From the NCBI GenBank assembly GCA_016223145.1, contig JACRPN010000004.1, positions 1-64,000 on the forward strand: 64,000 nucleotides of DNA, written 5' to 3'. How positions within the stretch are numbered: the stretch's first letter is position 1; every line of letters begins with the position of its first letter. Under the pieces are notes generated by a model. That model was given only the letters and a program-made list of their open reading frames with translations, had not been told where the DNA came from and did not search any database. This document shows positions 39,406-47,744 of the stretch, piece by piece. This DNA is from Armatimonadota bacterium (GTDB lineage: Bacteria > Armatimonadota > Fimbriimonadia > Fimbriimonadales > Fimbriimonadaceae). The position numbers and the translations under genes are program-made.

Positions 39406-40485
39406 GTGAACGCTGACTACAATGTCAACATCCTGGGCAACAGGACGCAGACCGACACCTCGGGCGGCATGGCTATGCTCGGCTACATGCACTGGGACGC
39501 GTTGAACCGCATGACTTACTTCTCGGGAGTCGGCGACGTGGGGCATGACGACTATGCCTACAGGGCCGATGGCATGAGAATCTGGAAGAACCACGCGTCG
39601 GGCGAGATCCACGAGGAGGGTGAGCCGGACCCAGGGATCGACTACATCTCGCAGTATTACTACGACGGGCAGATGCAGGTGGAGAGCTATGAAGAGCGCT
39701 CGAACGGGGCGTACCTCCTGACCAAATATGGCATCGGAGCCCGCGGCATCGACTACATGGAGACGTACAACGGAAGCACAACGACGGTCGGCTTCCCGAT
39801 CTACGACGGCCATGGCAACATGATCGCGACGATCGGGCGGTCAGCCTCTTCTCCTTATTACTCTACTGGCGATACAAGGGAATACGACGTCTGGGGCCGC
39901 ATCAGGGCTGGCAATACCACCGGCGACCCCAAACCCCGCTACTGTGCCAATCTGGGGCATGTGCAGGACGATGAGTCAGGTCTCATCTACATGCGCGCCC
40001 GCTACTACGAGCCGGGGACAGGGAGGTTTGTGAGTGAGGATAGCGCTCGCCATTCGGTGAATTGGTACATCTACGCCAGGAATATGCCCACGGTAATGAA
40101 CGATCCAAGCGGCAATGAGCCTGCTTGGATCGAACAGGTAACTCGCGTGATTGAGATGCACTTAAGGCTCTTTGCGGCCCAGCTAATGTTCTTTGGAGGT
40201 GCCTTTGTACTTGCCGGGCTACTAATGCCAAAAGGCGAGTACCCAGGGTCATATATGGCGATAGGAGGGCTCATGCTCCTAATCGGATACTTACTATACG
40301 AAGAAGCTTATTATGCTGCCGGACTTGTCACCGCGTCTTGCGTTTGGATCTACGAGCATGAACTTGGAGGCTCGAATATTCGGGCCGGGATGATCATGTT
40401 CGGTGAGGCCGGATTGGCTTGTCTTGGGCTACTGATGGGTGCGGCCGAAGGAGATCCTGATAATTGGGTGTGGGGGCTTCCTTGA
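39406..40485 (+). CDS. Rhs module C: core end plus membrane-type C-terminal domain
   Basis: 359 residues from GTG 39406 (a TTG at 39376 is also in frame). The core opens at NADYNVNILGNRTQTD and runs through HWDALNRMTYF, SQYYYDGQMQVESYEE, GLIYMRARYYEPGTGRFVSEDS to MNDPSGNEP. The C-terminal domain (about 230-359) has four hydrophobic spans (LFAAQLMFFGGAFVLAGLL, YMAIGGLMLLIGYLLYEEA, AAGLVTASCVWIYEH, MIMFGEAGLACLGLLMG). It overlaps its candidate immunity gene by 22 nt. The domain is different from that of module A although the cores are near-identical, the usual sign of toxin-end exchange. Confidence 0.8.
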   Translation: MNADYNVNILGNRTQTDTSGGMAMLGYMHWDALNRMTYFSGVGDVGHDDYAYRADGMRIWKNHASGEIHEEGEPDPGIDYISQYYYDGQMQVESYEERSNGAYLLTKYGIGARGIDYMETYNGSTTTVGFPIYDGHGNMIATIGRSASSPYYSTGDTREYDVWGRIRAGNTTGDPKPRYCANLGHVQDDESGLIYMRARYYEPGTGRFVSEDSARHSVNWYIYARNMPTVMNDPSGNEPAWIEQVTRVIEMHLRLFAAQLMFFGGAFVLAGLLMPKGEYPGSYMAIGGLMLLIGYLLYEEAYYAAGLVTASCVWIYEHELGGSNIRAGMIMFGEAGLACLGLLMGAAEGDPDNWVWGLP

Positions 40486-40817
40486 TTACTGCTCTGGTGT
40501 CGGTCGGGTTCTGGATGTTTGCCTTGGGTGTGATCATAATGGGGCCGCAGCCATGGCCTGTGGCGATAGCAAGAAGCGCGATCGCTGGGCTATCTCCTCT
40601 CGTCGCATTCGCTGTTATCGGGCACTATGTTAGGATCCCGTTCTTTCTCGCAGGAATTGCTGGATTTTGCCTTGCTGTTGGCTCCGGGATAGTCCGGCGT
40701 CCTACTGGAAAGCTAGCAGACCAAGGTCGGGCCGTCTATTCGAAAGACACGCTAGGAAAGGTACTGTGTGTCTGCGGCCTGATAATGATCATCGGTTCGG
40801 ACATGATGCTTAATTAG
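40464..40817 (+). CDS. Putative immunity protein of Rhs module C (membrane protein)
   Basis: A 117-residue TTG-started protein with about four spans (LITALVSVGFWMFALGVII, AIAGLSPLVAFAVIGHYV, FFLAGIAGFCLAVGSGI, VLCVCGLIMIIGSDMML). It overlaps the toxin end by 22 nt. Candidate immunity by position and matching membrane character. Confidence 0.58.
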   Translation: MGVGASLITALVSVGFWMFALGVIIMGPQPWPVAIARSAIAGLSPLVAFAVIGHYVRIPFFLAGIAGFCLAVGSGIVRRPTGKLADQGRAVYSKDTLGKVLCVCGLIMIIGSDMMLN

Positions 40818-40860
40818 TGACAGATCGCTCCTCTATGTATGGCTGCCCGCACCATAGTCG

Positions 40861-40930
40861 GCTAGCCCCCCTTCGGGTGGGGATACCAGGGAATTGTAGT
40901 GGAGGATGGCTCCACCATTTAATGGTGGTG
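40861..40930. repeat. Rhs-array separator repeat, divergent copy R5
   Basis: Starts gctagcccc-cttcgggtgggg like R1/R2, then gaattgtag and ggctccaccat-tta-atggtgg (40912-40928) as second hairpin. The second hairpin sequence differs from R1/R2/R4 but the order is the same. Confidence 0.7.
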
Positions 40931-40991
40931 CTCTTGGACCTGGCTCTTATTGCGGATGGACCGATGGACTTCATAGAGTGGAATTGAGAGA

Positions 40992-41405
40992 ATGGAGTCG
41001 ATCGTCGCCTCAATGTTGTGCTTGCTTGCATATGCTGTGCTTAATCGAGCCTACTTCTTCTTCGCTGGTCGTGGAATTGAGATTCAAGCTTTAAGAGCTG
41101 GCTATAGCGGGCGATATGATCCGGGATTGCGATTTCGAGAGCGGGCAATCAGATTTGCTATTGTGGACCTGCCCTTTGGTTTGTCTGCTTGGGCCTACTC
41201 CGGTGGCTACGTACCGCTTTACGGCCTGAGCATAGTTGCATGCTGTAGGATTATACAGTGGAGATTCCATGTGCATTTCGAGAGAGGAACTTTTCTAACT
41301 TCGCTACAGCTTTCTCAGATTGCATTGATCGAGTTGATTCCTGTGCCTGCCACGGTCAGCATGCTTGTGCTTCCCGTGCTATGGAAGGTCTCCTTGATTG
41401 GTTAG
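40992..41405 (+). CDS. Orphan membrane protein in Rhs array
   Basis: A 137-residue protein with several hydrophobic spans (SMLCLLAYAVLNRAYFFFAG, AIVDLPFGLSAWAYSGG, VPLYGLSIVACCRII, ALIELIPVPATVSMLVLPVLW). It sits between separator R5 and module D with no toxin directly before it. It is probably an immunity gene left after loss of its partner. No family is recognised. Confidence 0.55.
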   Translation: MESIVASMLCLLAYAVLNRAYFFFAGRGIEIQALRAGYSGRYDPGLRFRERAIRFAIVDLPFGLSAWAYSGGYVPLYGLSIVACCRIIQWRFHVHFERGTFLTSLQLSQIALIELIPVPATVSMLVLPVLWKVSLIG

Positions 41406-41424
41406 GGCCAGGTTGGGCGAGCTG

Positions 41425-43143
41425 ATGAGGTTTCGGATGTGGAAGTATTTGGACTATGTCCGAGCGGGTTCGCCAGAAGGCGCCAAGAGGGTGTTCCAGG
41501 CGCCGAAAACGCAGCAGTATTCAGGTGGATCGTGGAGCAGCACGTCGGAGGAGTTCCATTTTGCCTTCGACTCCGCCGGGCGCCTCACCCACGCCGCCTT
41601 TGCCCAGACCGCCAGCTGGACCCCCGGCTCTGGCCAAAGGTGGTATGACAACAGCCACCCCGCCACGCGAAGAGCCCGCGCACGCTATCTCTACGACCCG
41701 GCCGGCAGGGCGTCCAACGTCGAGCACTATTGGGACATCTATTCCGGCGGCGCCTTCACCGGTGCGCCCCTCCTGGCCCAGGACTACACCTACAGCACCT
41801 CCACCCGCCTTCGCACCGCCACCACCTGGAAACACGGTTCGGGCAGCAGTTGGGCCACCGACCGCACGGAATACTACGGCTACGATTCGTCCTTGGATTA
41901 CCTCGTCAACGTAGACTACAATGACGGTATCTCGAACGAGTACCAGACCTGGACCTATGACGACGCGGGCAACCGAGCCTCAGACTCGACGATCTCAGGC
42001 TCCTGGACCTACGACAACCTGAACAGAATGACCGCGAGCCCCGGATACTCAAGCTATACCAACGACATCCTTGGCAACAGGACAGCCAGGCAGGGCTCGG
42101 GCTGGCCGTCTCCCACGCCCACGAGCTACACCTGGGACGCCCTGAACCGAATGACGTACTTCTCCTCAGGGGTTGGGCATGACGATTACATCTATCGGGC
42201 CGATGGGATGCGGGTCTACAAGAACCACGTGTCGGGCCTGGCGCATGAGGAGGGCGAAGCCGACCCCGGAGACGTGGACTATTCGGCCCGCTTCTTCTAT
42301 GACGGGCAGATGCAGGTGGAATCCAAGGAGACCTACCTGAGCGGGAACAACTGGCTGACCAAATACGGCATCGGCGCAAGAGGCATTGACTACTTGGAGC
42401 GATCCTACAATGGCGGCACAGCCACCGTCGCATTCCCGATCTATGATGGCCACGGCAATATGATCGCGACGATTGGAAGGTCTACTTCCTCGCCTTACTA
42501 TTCAGTCGGCGACCAGAGAGAATACGACGTCTGGGGACGCATCAGGGCCGGGAATACGACCGGAGACCCGAAGAACCGCTATTGCGCCAACTTGGGGCAT
42601 GTGCAAGACGACGAGTCCGGCCTCATCTACATGAGAGCGCGCTATTACGAGCCCTGGACCGGGAGGTTTGTGAGTGAAGATAGCCACCTTGATGGCAGAA
42701 ACTGGTATGTATATGCCCTAAATAACCCTGTAGCCTGCGTAGATGCAGACGGCCACTTCTCTCGTGCAGAACTCATTGCCTATGCTGTTGGTTTGGCCCT
42801 GATGATGGCTGGTGCGATCTACTTCGGCCTAGGCTTCAAAATGAAGTGTGACGGATTATTCATGCTAAGTCAGGCGGATTGGAGGCCGTCAATCTTGCCC
42901 ATTTCAAACGATCCCGATCGTATTGAAGCAGCCAAAGCATTCAATTTCGAGACGCAGATGTTGAAGGCTGAAGCCAGAGGCTTAATCGTGGAAGGTGATG
43001 TGTACATGCGTAGAGGCCGAGCTGTTGCGGGATCTGCTATCGCGGCAATGGTTATGAACAGATTCTTAGTCGAGGCATTCGTAATCGACGAACAGCTAGT
43101 AGGCTCAGGCCTCGATATTCTCGATACTCTCTTTGGAGGATGA
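41425..43143 (+). CDS. Rhs module D: longest core fragment plus C-terminal domain
   Basis: About 572 residues from ATG 41425 (a TTG at 41398 is in frame). It keeps more YD-repeat shell than the others: FAFDSAGRLTHAAFAQT, HPATRRARARYLYDPAGRA, TEYYGYDSSLDYLVNVDYND, YDDAGNRASDSTIS, YDNLNRMTASPGYSSYTNDI, then the core to RARYYEPWTGRFVSEDS and NNPVACVDADGHF. The C-terminal domain (about 445-572) has one clear span (ELIAYAVGLALMMAGAIYFGLG) and a helical region with EGDVYMRRGRAVAGSAIAAM. Compared with full Rhs proteins (1,400 residues or more) the N-terminal two thirds are absent and no signal peptide is present. The immunity candidate follows at once. Confidence 0.8.
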   Translation: MRFRMWKYLDYVRAGSPEGAKRVFQAPKTQQYSGGSWSSTSEEFHFAFDSAGRLTHAAFAQTASWTPGSGQRWYDNSHPATRRARARYLYDPAGRASNVEHYWDIYSGGAFTGAPLLAQDYTYSTSTRLRTATTWKHGSGSSWATDRTEYYGYDSSLDYLVNVDYNDGISNEYQTWTYDDAGNRASDSTISGSWTYDNLNRMTASPGYSSYTNDILGNRTARQGSGWPSPTPTSYTWDALNRMTYFSSGVGHDDYIYRADGMRVYKNHVSGLAHEEGEADPGDVDYSARFFYDGQMQVESKETYLSGNNWLTKYGIGARGIDYLERSYNGGTATVAFPIYDGHGNMIATIGRSTSSPYYSVGDQREYDVWGRIRAGNTTGDPKNRYCANLGHVQDDESGLIYMRARYYEPWTGRFVSEDSHLDGRNWYVYALNNPVACVDADGHFSRAELIAYAVGLALMMAGAIYFGLGFKMKCDGLFMLSQADWRPSILPISNDPDRIEAAKAFNFETQMLKAEARGLIVEGDVYMRRGRAVAGSAIAAMVMNRFLVEAFVIDEQLVGSGLDILDTLFGG

Positions 43144-43144
43144 C

Positions 43145-43528
43145 ATGGATATTGTGGTAGCCACTATCGCAGCGTTTGTCGTTTATGGCTTACTATCAAT
43201 GACGCAATATGCAATTGTTCAGGGGATGGTGACGCGATCGGCAGACGAACGTACAGTAAGGAAAGCAATTTGTGCTCCGTACCCTGAGATAGCTGGTCTT
43301 GTTGTTGCACTCACTGTTGGGGCGATCAGTACTGCAATACTCATTTTCGGCATTGTGGCCCTTGCTTCAGTCTCAATATATGATTACTTTCGGCTTCGGG
43401 TTTGCGATAGGCCGCCTGGATACAGTGCCGGTGTTCGGAGAGCCTCGTACATAGTGGCAGCGCTTAGGTCTTCTATCTTTGTGTTCATAGCATCTACTGG
43501 CTTGATATGGGAATTGGTCAGAGGTTGA
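43145..43528 (+). CDS. Putative immunity protein of Rhs module D (membrane protein)
   Basis: A 127-residue protein from ATG 43145, one base after the module D stop, with GGAGGA at 43135-43140 as ribosome site. About three spans (IVVATIAAFVVYGLLSM, IAGLVVALTVGAISTAILIFG, IVAALRSSIFVFIASTGLIW). Its position fits immunity; no family is recognised. Confidence 0.6.
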   Translation: MDIVVATIAAFVVYGLLSMTQYAIVQGMVTRSADERTVRKAICAPYPEIAGLVVALTVGAISTAILIFGIVALASVSIYDYFRLRVCDRPPGYSAGVRRASYIVAALRSSIFVFIASTGLIWELVRG

Positions 43529-43539
43529 CTGTCTGCAAC

Positions 43540-43610
43540 GGGCTAGCCACCCTTCGGGTGGGCAATCAGAGGAATTGTGAGGTTCGGGTGGCTGCAGTCG
43601 CAGACTGCTG
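43540..43610. repeat. Rhs-array separator repeat R2
   Basis: Same order as R1: ccaccc-ttc-gggtgg, gcaatcagagga, ttcgggtggct, gcagtc-gca-gactgc. It lies between the module D immunity gene and module E. Confidence 0.85.
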
Positions 43611-43657
43611 GTAGTGGAGAGCTAGAGTGCTCGGAATGTGGTTCGTCTTGAGCTAAG

Positions 43658-44584
43658 ATGGGGATGGTCCTGGAGAGGGGAATGGCTATCGGGATGCGAG
43701 AAGCGCAAGTAAGGTTTGGAGAGACCTCGCGTCTTGCCGCGCCGGGCTACTTCTACGACGGGCAGATGCAAGTGGAGAACTACGAGGCGCACTCGAACAA
43801 CACGGCTCTGCTGACGAGATACGGGATCGGCGCCCGCGGCATCGACTACATGGAGACGTACAACGGGAGCACGACCACGGTCGGCTTTCCGATCTTTGAT
43901 GGGCATGGGAACATGATCGCGACGATCGGGCGGTCGGGCAGCACCCCATATTATTCGGTCGGGGACCAAAGAGAATATGACGTCTGGGGGAAAATCCGTT
44001 CCGGGAACACCACCGGCGACCCCAAACCACGCTATTGCGCTAACCTTGGGCATGTTCAGGATGATGAATCCGGGCTCATCTATATGAGGGCTCGGTATTA
44101 CGAGCCGACTACGGGGAGGTTTGTGAGCGAGGATCCTGCACAAGATGGGAGAAACTACTTCCAATATGCAACGAATAATCCAGTTAACAAGTTTGACGCA
44201 TCTGGCGAAAACGACCTATGGGACGCCTTTAAGGCTGCTATTCAGCCACTCTTAGTTACCATTGGCGGCATGAACTTAGCTAAGTTAGCAGCCCAACTTG
44301 TGGCAAATCAGGCCGGCTACGCACTATTTGCCCTGGCCCAGATGATGTTCGGTGTCGGAAGTGCACTTTCGAGAATGGGTCAAGGGCTTGCGGCAAGTAG
44401 CAACCCATTCGCGCGCATCGGCGGAGCCATCTTGGCTCACGGTGGTGCAAAGGCGATTGCAGCGGGTGTGATGTTACTTCAGTATGCTGAGTGGTTCATG
44501 TTTTTAGGTGGAGAGGCTGCGGCTTTTGATCCAATCGATAGGATTTCGCTTGACTGGGGTAGCAAGAACATCGGCGGAGACTGA
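43658..44584 (+). CDS. Rhs module E: short core plus hydrophobic C-terminal domain
   Basis: 308 residues. Unlike the other modules the homology starts late, at YFYDGQMQVENYEAHSN, after about 30 unrelated residues. Core to GLIYMRARYYEPTTGRFVSEDP and NKFDASGEND. The C-terminal domain (about 185-308) is Ala/Gly/Met-rich and hydrophobic (AIQPLLVTIGGMNLAKLAAQ, YALFALAQMMFGVGSAL, AIAAGVMLLQYAEWFMFL), again suggesting a membrane target. A soluble protein gene follows 4 nt later. Confidence 0.78.
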   Translation: MGMVLERGMAIGMREAQVRFGETSRLAAPGYFYDGQMQVENYEAHSNNTALLTRYGIGARGIDYMETYNGSTTTVGFPIFDGHGNMIATIGRSGSTPYYSVGDQREYDVWGKIRSGNTTGDPKPRYCANLGHVQDDESGLIYMRARYYEPTTGRFVSEDPAQDGRNYFQYATNNPVNKFDASGENDLWDAFKAAIQPLLVTIGGMNLAKLAAQLVANQAGYALFALAQMMFGVGSALSRMGQGLAASSNPFARIGGAILAHGGAKAIAAGVMLLQYAEWFMFLGGEAAAFDPIDRISLDWGSKNIGGD

Positions 44585-44588
44585 ACCC

Positions 44589-45059
44589 ATGCGATGGCTT
44601 CACTGGTTCCTTAATATGGCGAAGGAAGACGGGCCAGATAATGTGCCCTCGTCGATGATTGCTGACAAGAAGTTACGTGGATTAGCCGAGAAAGCACTTT
44701 CAGCGTACACCGGCACCTCCCACGAGTCACCTCGAAGACGCGTAAATGAAGCCTATTCGTCCCTGTGTCAGCTAAGAGACGCCATGCAACGCCGAGGAGG
44801 ATTCAGTTGTGGTCTCGTACGGAGAGTAAATAGGGCGGCCTTCTTGACGGGAAGCATGCGCTTCGATTGGATAACCATTAAGGAGCTCTCTGAGCAGGAA
44901 ACAGTCGAGGAGTTCATTAGGTCGCGCTTCGCAACATTAGCTTCGGATATTGAGCCAATTACGACTGTGGAGATGAACTCAATAGTGCAGGCAGCTTCCG
45001 ATGGGCCACTGCATAATGCGGCGAGCCCTCCTTCGGGTGGGCAATCAGAGGGAGTGTAG
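44589..45059 (+). CDS. Putative immunity protein of Rhs module E, with repeat-encoded tail
   Basis: A 156-residue, mostly helical soluble protein (KKLRGLAEKALSAYTG, RVNEAYSSLCQLRDAMQRRG, TIKELSEQETVEEFIRSRF). Its ATG lies 4 nt after the module E stop. The last 12 residues (ASPPSGGQSEGV) are encoded by separator repeat R3, which also gives the stop, so the original C-terminus is probably lost or extended. No family is recognised. Confidence 0.6.
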   Translation: MRWLHWFLNMAKEDGPDNVPSSMIADKKLRGLAEKALSAYTGTSHESPRRRVNEAYSSLCQLRDAMQRRGGFSCGLVRRVNRAAFLTGSMRFDWITIKELSEQETVEEFIRSRFATLASDIEPITTVEMNSIVQAASDGPLHNAASPPSGGQSEGV

Positions 45060-45090
45060 GTTTCGGGTTGCTGCCCCGATCATCGGGGTT
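45021..45090. repeat. Rhs-array separator repeat R3
   Basis: ccctccttcgggtgggcaat and gtaggtttcgggttgctg match the other copies; the second hairpin is replaced by ccccgat-c-atcgggg (45074-45088). It ends the upstream gene in the same reading frame as R1 and R4 end theirs. Confidence 0.8.
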
Positions 45091-45124
45091 GCGCGTCGAG
45101 TCGAGGCAAAACTTGGAATATACG

Positions 45125-45484
45125 ATGGATGTAGACTTCAATAACGACATCCTGGGCAACCGCAGCTGGCGGGATTTTGAGCAGACGGGTTCCTGGCGTT
45201 ACAACTGGGATGCGCTGAACCGCGCGACGGACATCTGCGGACCGACCTCCGGCGCACGCTATGAATACCGCGCGGACGGCATGAGAATCGAGAAGATCGA
45301 AGGCCTGACCATCACCTGGGTCCCGCCGGAGAACCCGTTCTTTGGCTCTGGGCACTATGACGAAAACCAGGCCGGGAACAACCCGACGACGCGGTACTTC
45401 TACGATGGCCAGATGGCGATGGAGGAGGACTATAACAACTCTTCGGCCGGCCACCCTTCGGGTGGGCAATCAGAGGACGTGTAG
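45125..45484 (+). CDS. Rhs module F: core fragment truncated by repeat
   Basis: About 119 residues from ATG 45125. It opens at DFNNDILGNRSWRD like modules B, C and G; core continues through NWDALNRATDICGPTSG, YRADGMRIEKIEG, PENPFFGSGHYDEN and MAMEEDYNNSS. There separator R4 cuts in and supplies the tail AGHPSGGQSEDV and the stop. It is closest to module B. No toxin domain remains. Confidence 0.65.
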   Translation: MDVDFNNDILGNRSWRDFEQTGSWRYNWDALNRATDICGPTSGARYEYRADGMRIEKIEGLTITWVPPENPFFGSGHYDENQAGNNPTTRYFYDGQMAMEEDYNNSSAGHPSGGQSEDV

Positions 45485-45514
45485 GGTTCGGGTGGCTGCA
45501 GTCGCAGACTGCTG
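45446..45514. repeat. Rhs-array separator repeat R4
   Basis: ccaccc-ttc-gggtgg, gcaatcagagga, ttcgggtggct and gcagtc-gca-gactgc, nearly identical to R1 and R2. Confidence 0.85.
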
Positions 45515-45547
45515 AGATAGGAAACAAGACTACTCTTAGGGAATCTG

Positions 45548-45685
45548 GTGAACATAGAATATAGGAACGGCATCCTTGGCAACAGGACAGCCAGGCAGGG
45601 TTCGGGCTGGCCGTCTCCCACGCCCACGAGCTACACCTGGGACGCTCTGAACCGGCTGGCCACTGCGTGGCCTCCTTTTGTGTGA
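45548..45685 (+). pseudogene. Rhs module G remnant
   Basis: A 45-codon frame from GTG: EYRNGILGNRTARQGSGWPS, then YTWDALNRL, then a jump into unrelated sequence at the ggccactgcgtggcc hairpin and a TGA. It begins at the same core position as modules B, C and F and is the last piece of the array. Confidence 0.65.
45658..45672. repeat. REP-like hairpin, copy 2 of ggccactgcgtggcc
   Basis: Identical to 8316-8330. It cuts module G. A further hairpin acccac-ttt-gtgggt follows at 45721-45735. Confidence 0.6.
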
Positions 45686-45786
45686 GCCCTGACTGCCGTT
45701 AGTCCTCTTGCTGTGTGGCTACCCACTTTGTGGGTTGAAGTTCAAAGCCCTGCGTTGAGGGTCCGAACAGACCTAAAACCCACAAA

Positions 45787-46149
45787 TCAGTACGTCGGGT
45801 CCAGGATGTTGAGCGCCGTTTTGAACCGCGCGATCGCGGCGATATTCTCTTGGTCGCTCGGGCGCAGGTCCTGGATGCGGTGCGCAACCTCGAGCGCCTC
45901 ACTGTGCTTCCCGTGGTACTCATAGCACTTGATCAAGTTCTTGCCCGTTCCCCAATCGGTCGGGTCCAGGGCCCAAGCCCGCTGGAAATGCAACGAAGCG
46001 CCAGGGATGTCGCCCTTGCGCCCCAGGCACATGGCGAGCAGCGCATGCCCCTTGGGGTGAACCGGATGTGCATCGACGAAAATCTGGAGCGCGGCCTCGG
46101 CCTCGTCCCACTTGCCCTCTTTGATCAAGGCCTCGCTATGTTCGATCAT
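45787..46149 (-). CDS. TPR-repeat protein
   Basis: A 120-residue helical protein made of three tetratricopeptide-like repeats (EALIKEGKWDEAEAALQIFV, HALLAMCLGRKGDIPGASLHFQRAWALDP, NLIKCYEYHGKHSEALEVAH). No signal peptide, so probably a cytoplasmic protein-interaction module. It diverges from the efflux genes; 146 nt separate the two starts. Confidence 0.82.
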   Translation of the reverse strand: MIEHSEALIKEGKWDEAEAALQIFVDAHPVHPKGHALLAMCLGRKGDIPGASLHFQRAWALDPTDWGTGKNLIKCYEYHGKHSEALEVAHRIQDLRPSDQENIAAIARFKTALNILDPTY

Positions 46150-46295
46150 CCGTCCTTCTACGCCTAGATTGCGCTCGATTCCTTAGGGTGGCGAATTTGT
46201 TGGGATTTCTCTTTCGTGCCGATGCCATGGGGCATAGGCTAAATGGGCAGCTTTATGAATCTTTGCGCCAAATCGCGGCCTCTCCCAAGCAGATC

Positions 46296-47744
46296 ATGGA
46301 TAAACGAACCCTTTGGGGAGGGCTCTTGCTGGCGGTTGCCGGGTGCAGTGCTCCCAAACCCACTCCCGCCGAACTCTCCGCAGGCGAGCCCGTCTCGGGC
46401 CTGACCCTCGAAACCGTCTCTGAAACCTCCATCCCCGAGGTCTACGAGGCCAGCGGCGCCGTGCGCGCCCAGCTCAACGCAACCCTAAGCTCGAAGGTCA
46501 TGGGGCGCGTAACGTCGGTCAGCGTTCGGGAGGGTGACGACGTTCGCTTGGGGCAGCTCCTTGTCTCGCTCGACAGCCGCGAGCTCTCATCGGGCGTCGA
46601 AGCGGCAAACGCCAACCTCAATGCCTCGCTCGCCGGCGTCCGGACCGCCGAGACCATGCGCGCGCTCGAATCGAAATCCAGCGTGGCACGCATCGCCCAG
46701 GCCGAGGCGCAGGTGGCCATGGCTCAAGCGAACGTCAACGCCTCTCAAGCCAAACTCGACCTGGCCTTGGCGGGGCCCCGCACCCAAGAGAAGGCACAAG
46801 CCAGGCTGGCACTCGAGCAGGCGGAATCCAACGTGCGCCTCGCAAAGACCCGCCTCGACCGCGTGGCCAGCCTTGCGTCCCAGGGCGCCATTCCGAAGAA
46901 GGAGCTAGACGTCGCCCAGAACGCCTATGAGCTCGCCGTCGCCCAGCGCGATTCGGCTGCCGAGGCGTTGCGCATCGCCCAGGAAGGCACACGAACCGAG
47001 GACCTCCGCGCCGCGCGAGAAGCCGTTCAGCAGGCTCAAGCGGGCCTCACGCAGGCTCAAGCCGGACTGGCCCAGGCGCGCGCCTCCGCGCTCAACAACC
47101 GTGTGCGCGAGAGCGAGGTGCAAGGCGCCCGCGCTCAGGCGACCCAGATGAAGGCCGCATTGGGTTCGGCAAGGGTCTCCCTGGCCTATGCGTCGGTTCC
47201 CGCCCCATTCGCAGGGCGCATCGTGGCGCGGCTCGTCGATCCCGGCGCGATGGCGACCCCGGGCTCTCCGCTCCTCACTCTGGAGGGCGGCAGGCTCCGG
47301 CTGGAGGCTTCGATCCCCGAAAAGCACATCGGCAGGCTCAAGGTCGGCGACCCGATATCGGTCCACATCGATGCGACGGGCGCGGACCTTCAGGGCAAGG
47401 TGGACGAGGTCGTTCCTCAGGGCGAAAGGGCCAGCCACACGTTCCTCGTCAAGATCGCGCTGCCCGAAGAGGGTGAGGCCCGGTCTGGGATGTTCGGCCG
47501 CGCTTTCGTTCCTCTTGGCGAAACCAAAGCGATTCTGGTCCCCAAACAGGCGGCCTGGCAGAAGGAGGGCCTTTGGTACATCTTCGCCGTCAACGCTGAG
47601 GGCACCATCCGCCTTCGGCTGATCACCACCGGCAGGACCCTGGGAGAGCGTCTCCAAGTGCTCTCTGGGCTTGCTCCCGGCGACCGGATCGTCGCCCGCG
47701 GCCGCGAGAACGCTCGTGACGGCGCGAAGGTGGCGGGCCAGTGA
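46296..47744 (+). CDS. RND efflux periplasmic adaptor (membrane fusion protein)
   Basis: A 482-residue lipoprotein adaptor. The signal [17 protein letters not shown] carries a lipobox (AVAGC). The body has the two lipoyl half-motifs ([20 protein letters not shown] and [20 protein letters not shown]) flanking a long Ala/Gln-rich coiled-coil hairpin (about 110-275), then a beta-barrel domain ([19 protein letters not shown]) and a membrane-proximal end. It links the inner-membrane pump to an outer-membrane factor. The start at 46296 begins the lipoprotein signal; longer in-frame starts add no family sequence. Its stop overlaps the pump start by 4 nt. Confidence 0.9.
   Translation: MDKRTLWGGLLLAVAGCSAPKPTPAELSAGEPVSGLTLETVSETSIPEVYEASGAVRAQLNATLSSKVMGRVTSVSVREGDDVRLGQLLVSLDSRELSSGVEAANANLNASLAGVRTAETMRALESKSSVARIAQAEAQVAMAQANVNASQAKLDLALAGPRTQEKAQARLALEQAESNVRLAKTRLDRVASLASQGAIPKKELDVAQNAYELAVAQRDSAAEALRIAQEGTRTEDLRAAREAVQQAQAGLTQAQAGLAQARASALNNRVRESEVQGARAQATQMKAALGSARVSLAYASVPAPFAGRIVARLVDPGAMATPGSPLLTLEGGRLRLEASIPEKHIGRLKVGDPISVHIDATGADLQGKVDEVVPQGERASHTFLVKIALPEEGEARSGMFGRAFVPLGETKAILVPKQAAWQKEGLWYIFAVNAEGTIRLRLITTGRTLGERLQVLSGLAPGDRIVARGRENARDGAKVAGQ

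Noticed and set aside
39303-45514. The separators as a CRISPR array
   Set aside because: The copies are 300 to 4,000 nt apart with genes between them, contain two hairpins, and no cas genes are present.
36871-45700. The Rhs array as an assembly artefact
   Set aside because: Considered because of near-identical repeats, but each module has distinct ends, neighbours and separators, so simple misassembly is unlikely; copy number still needs long reads.
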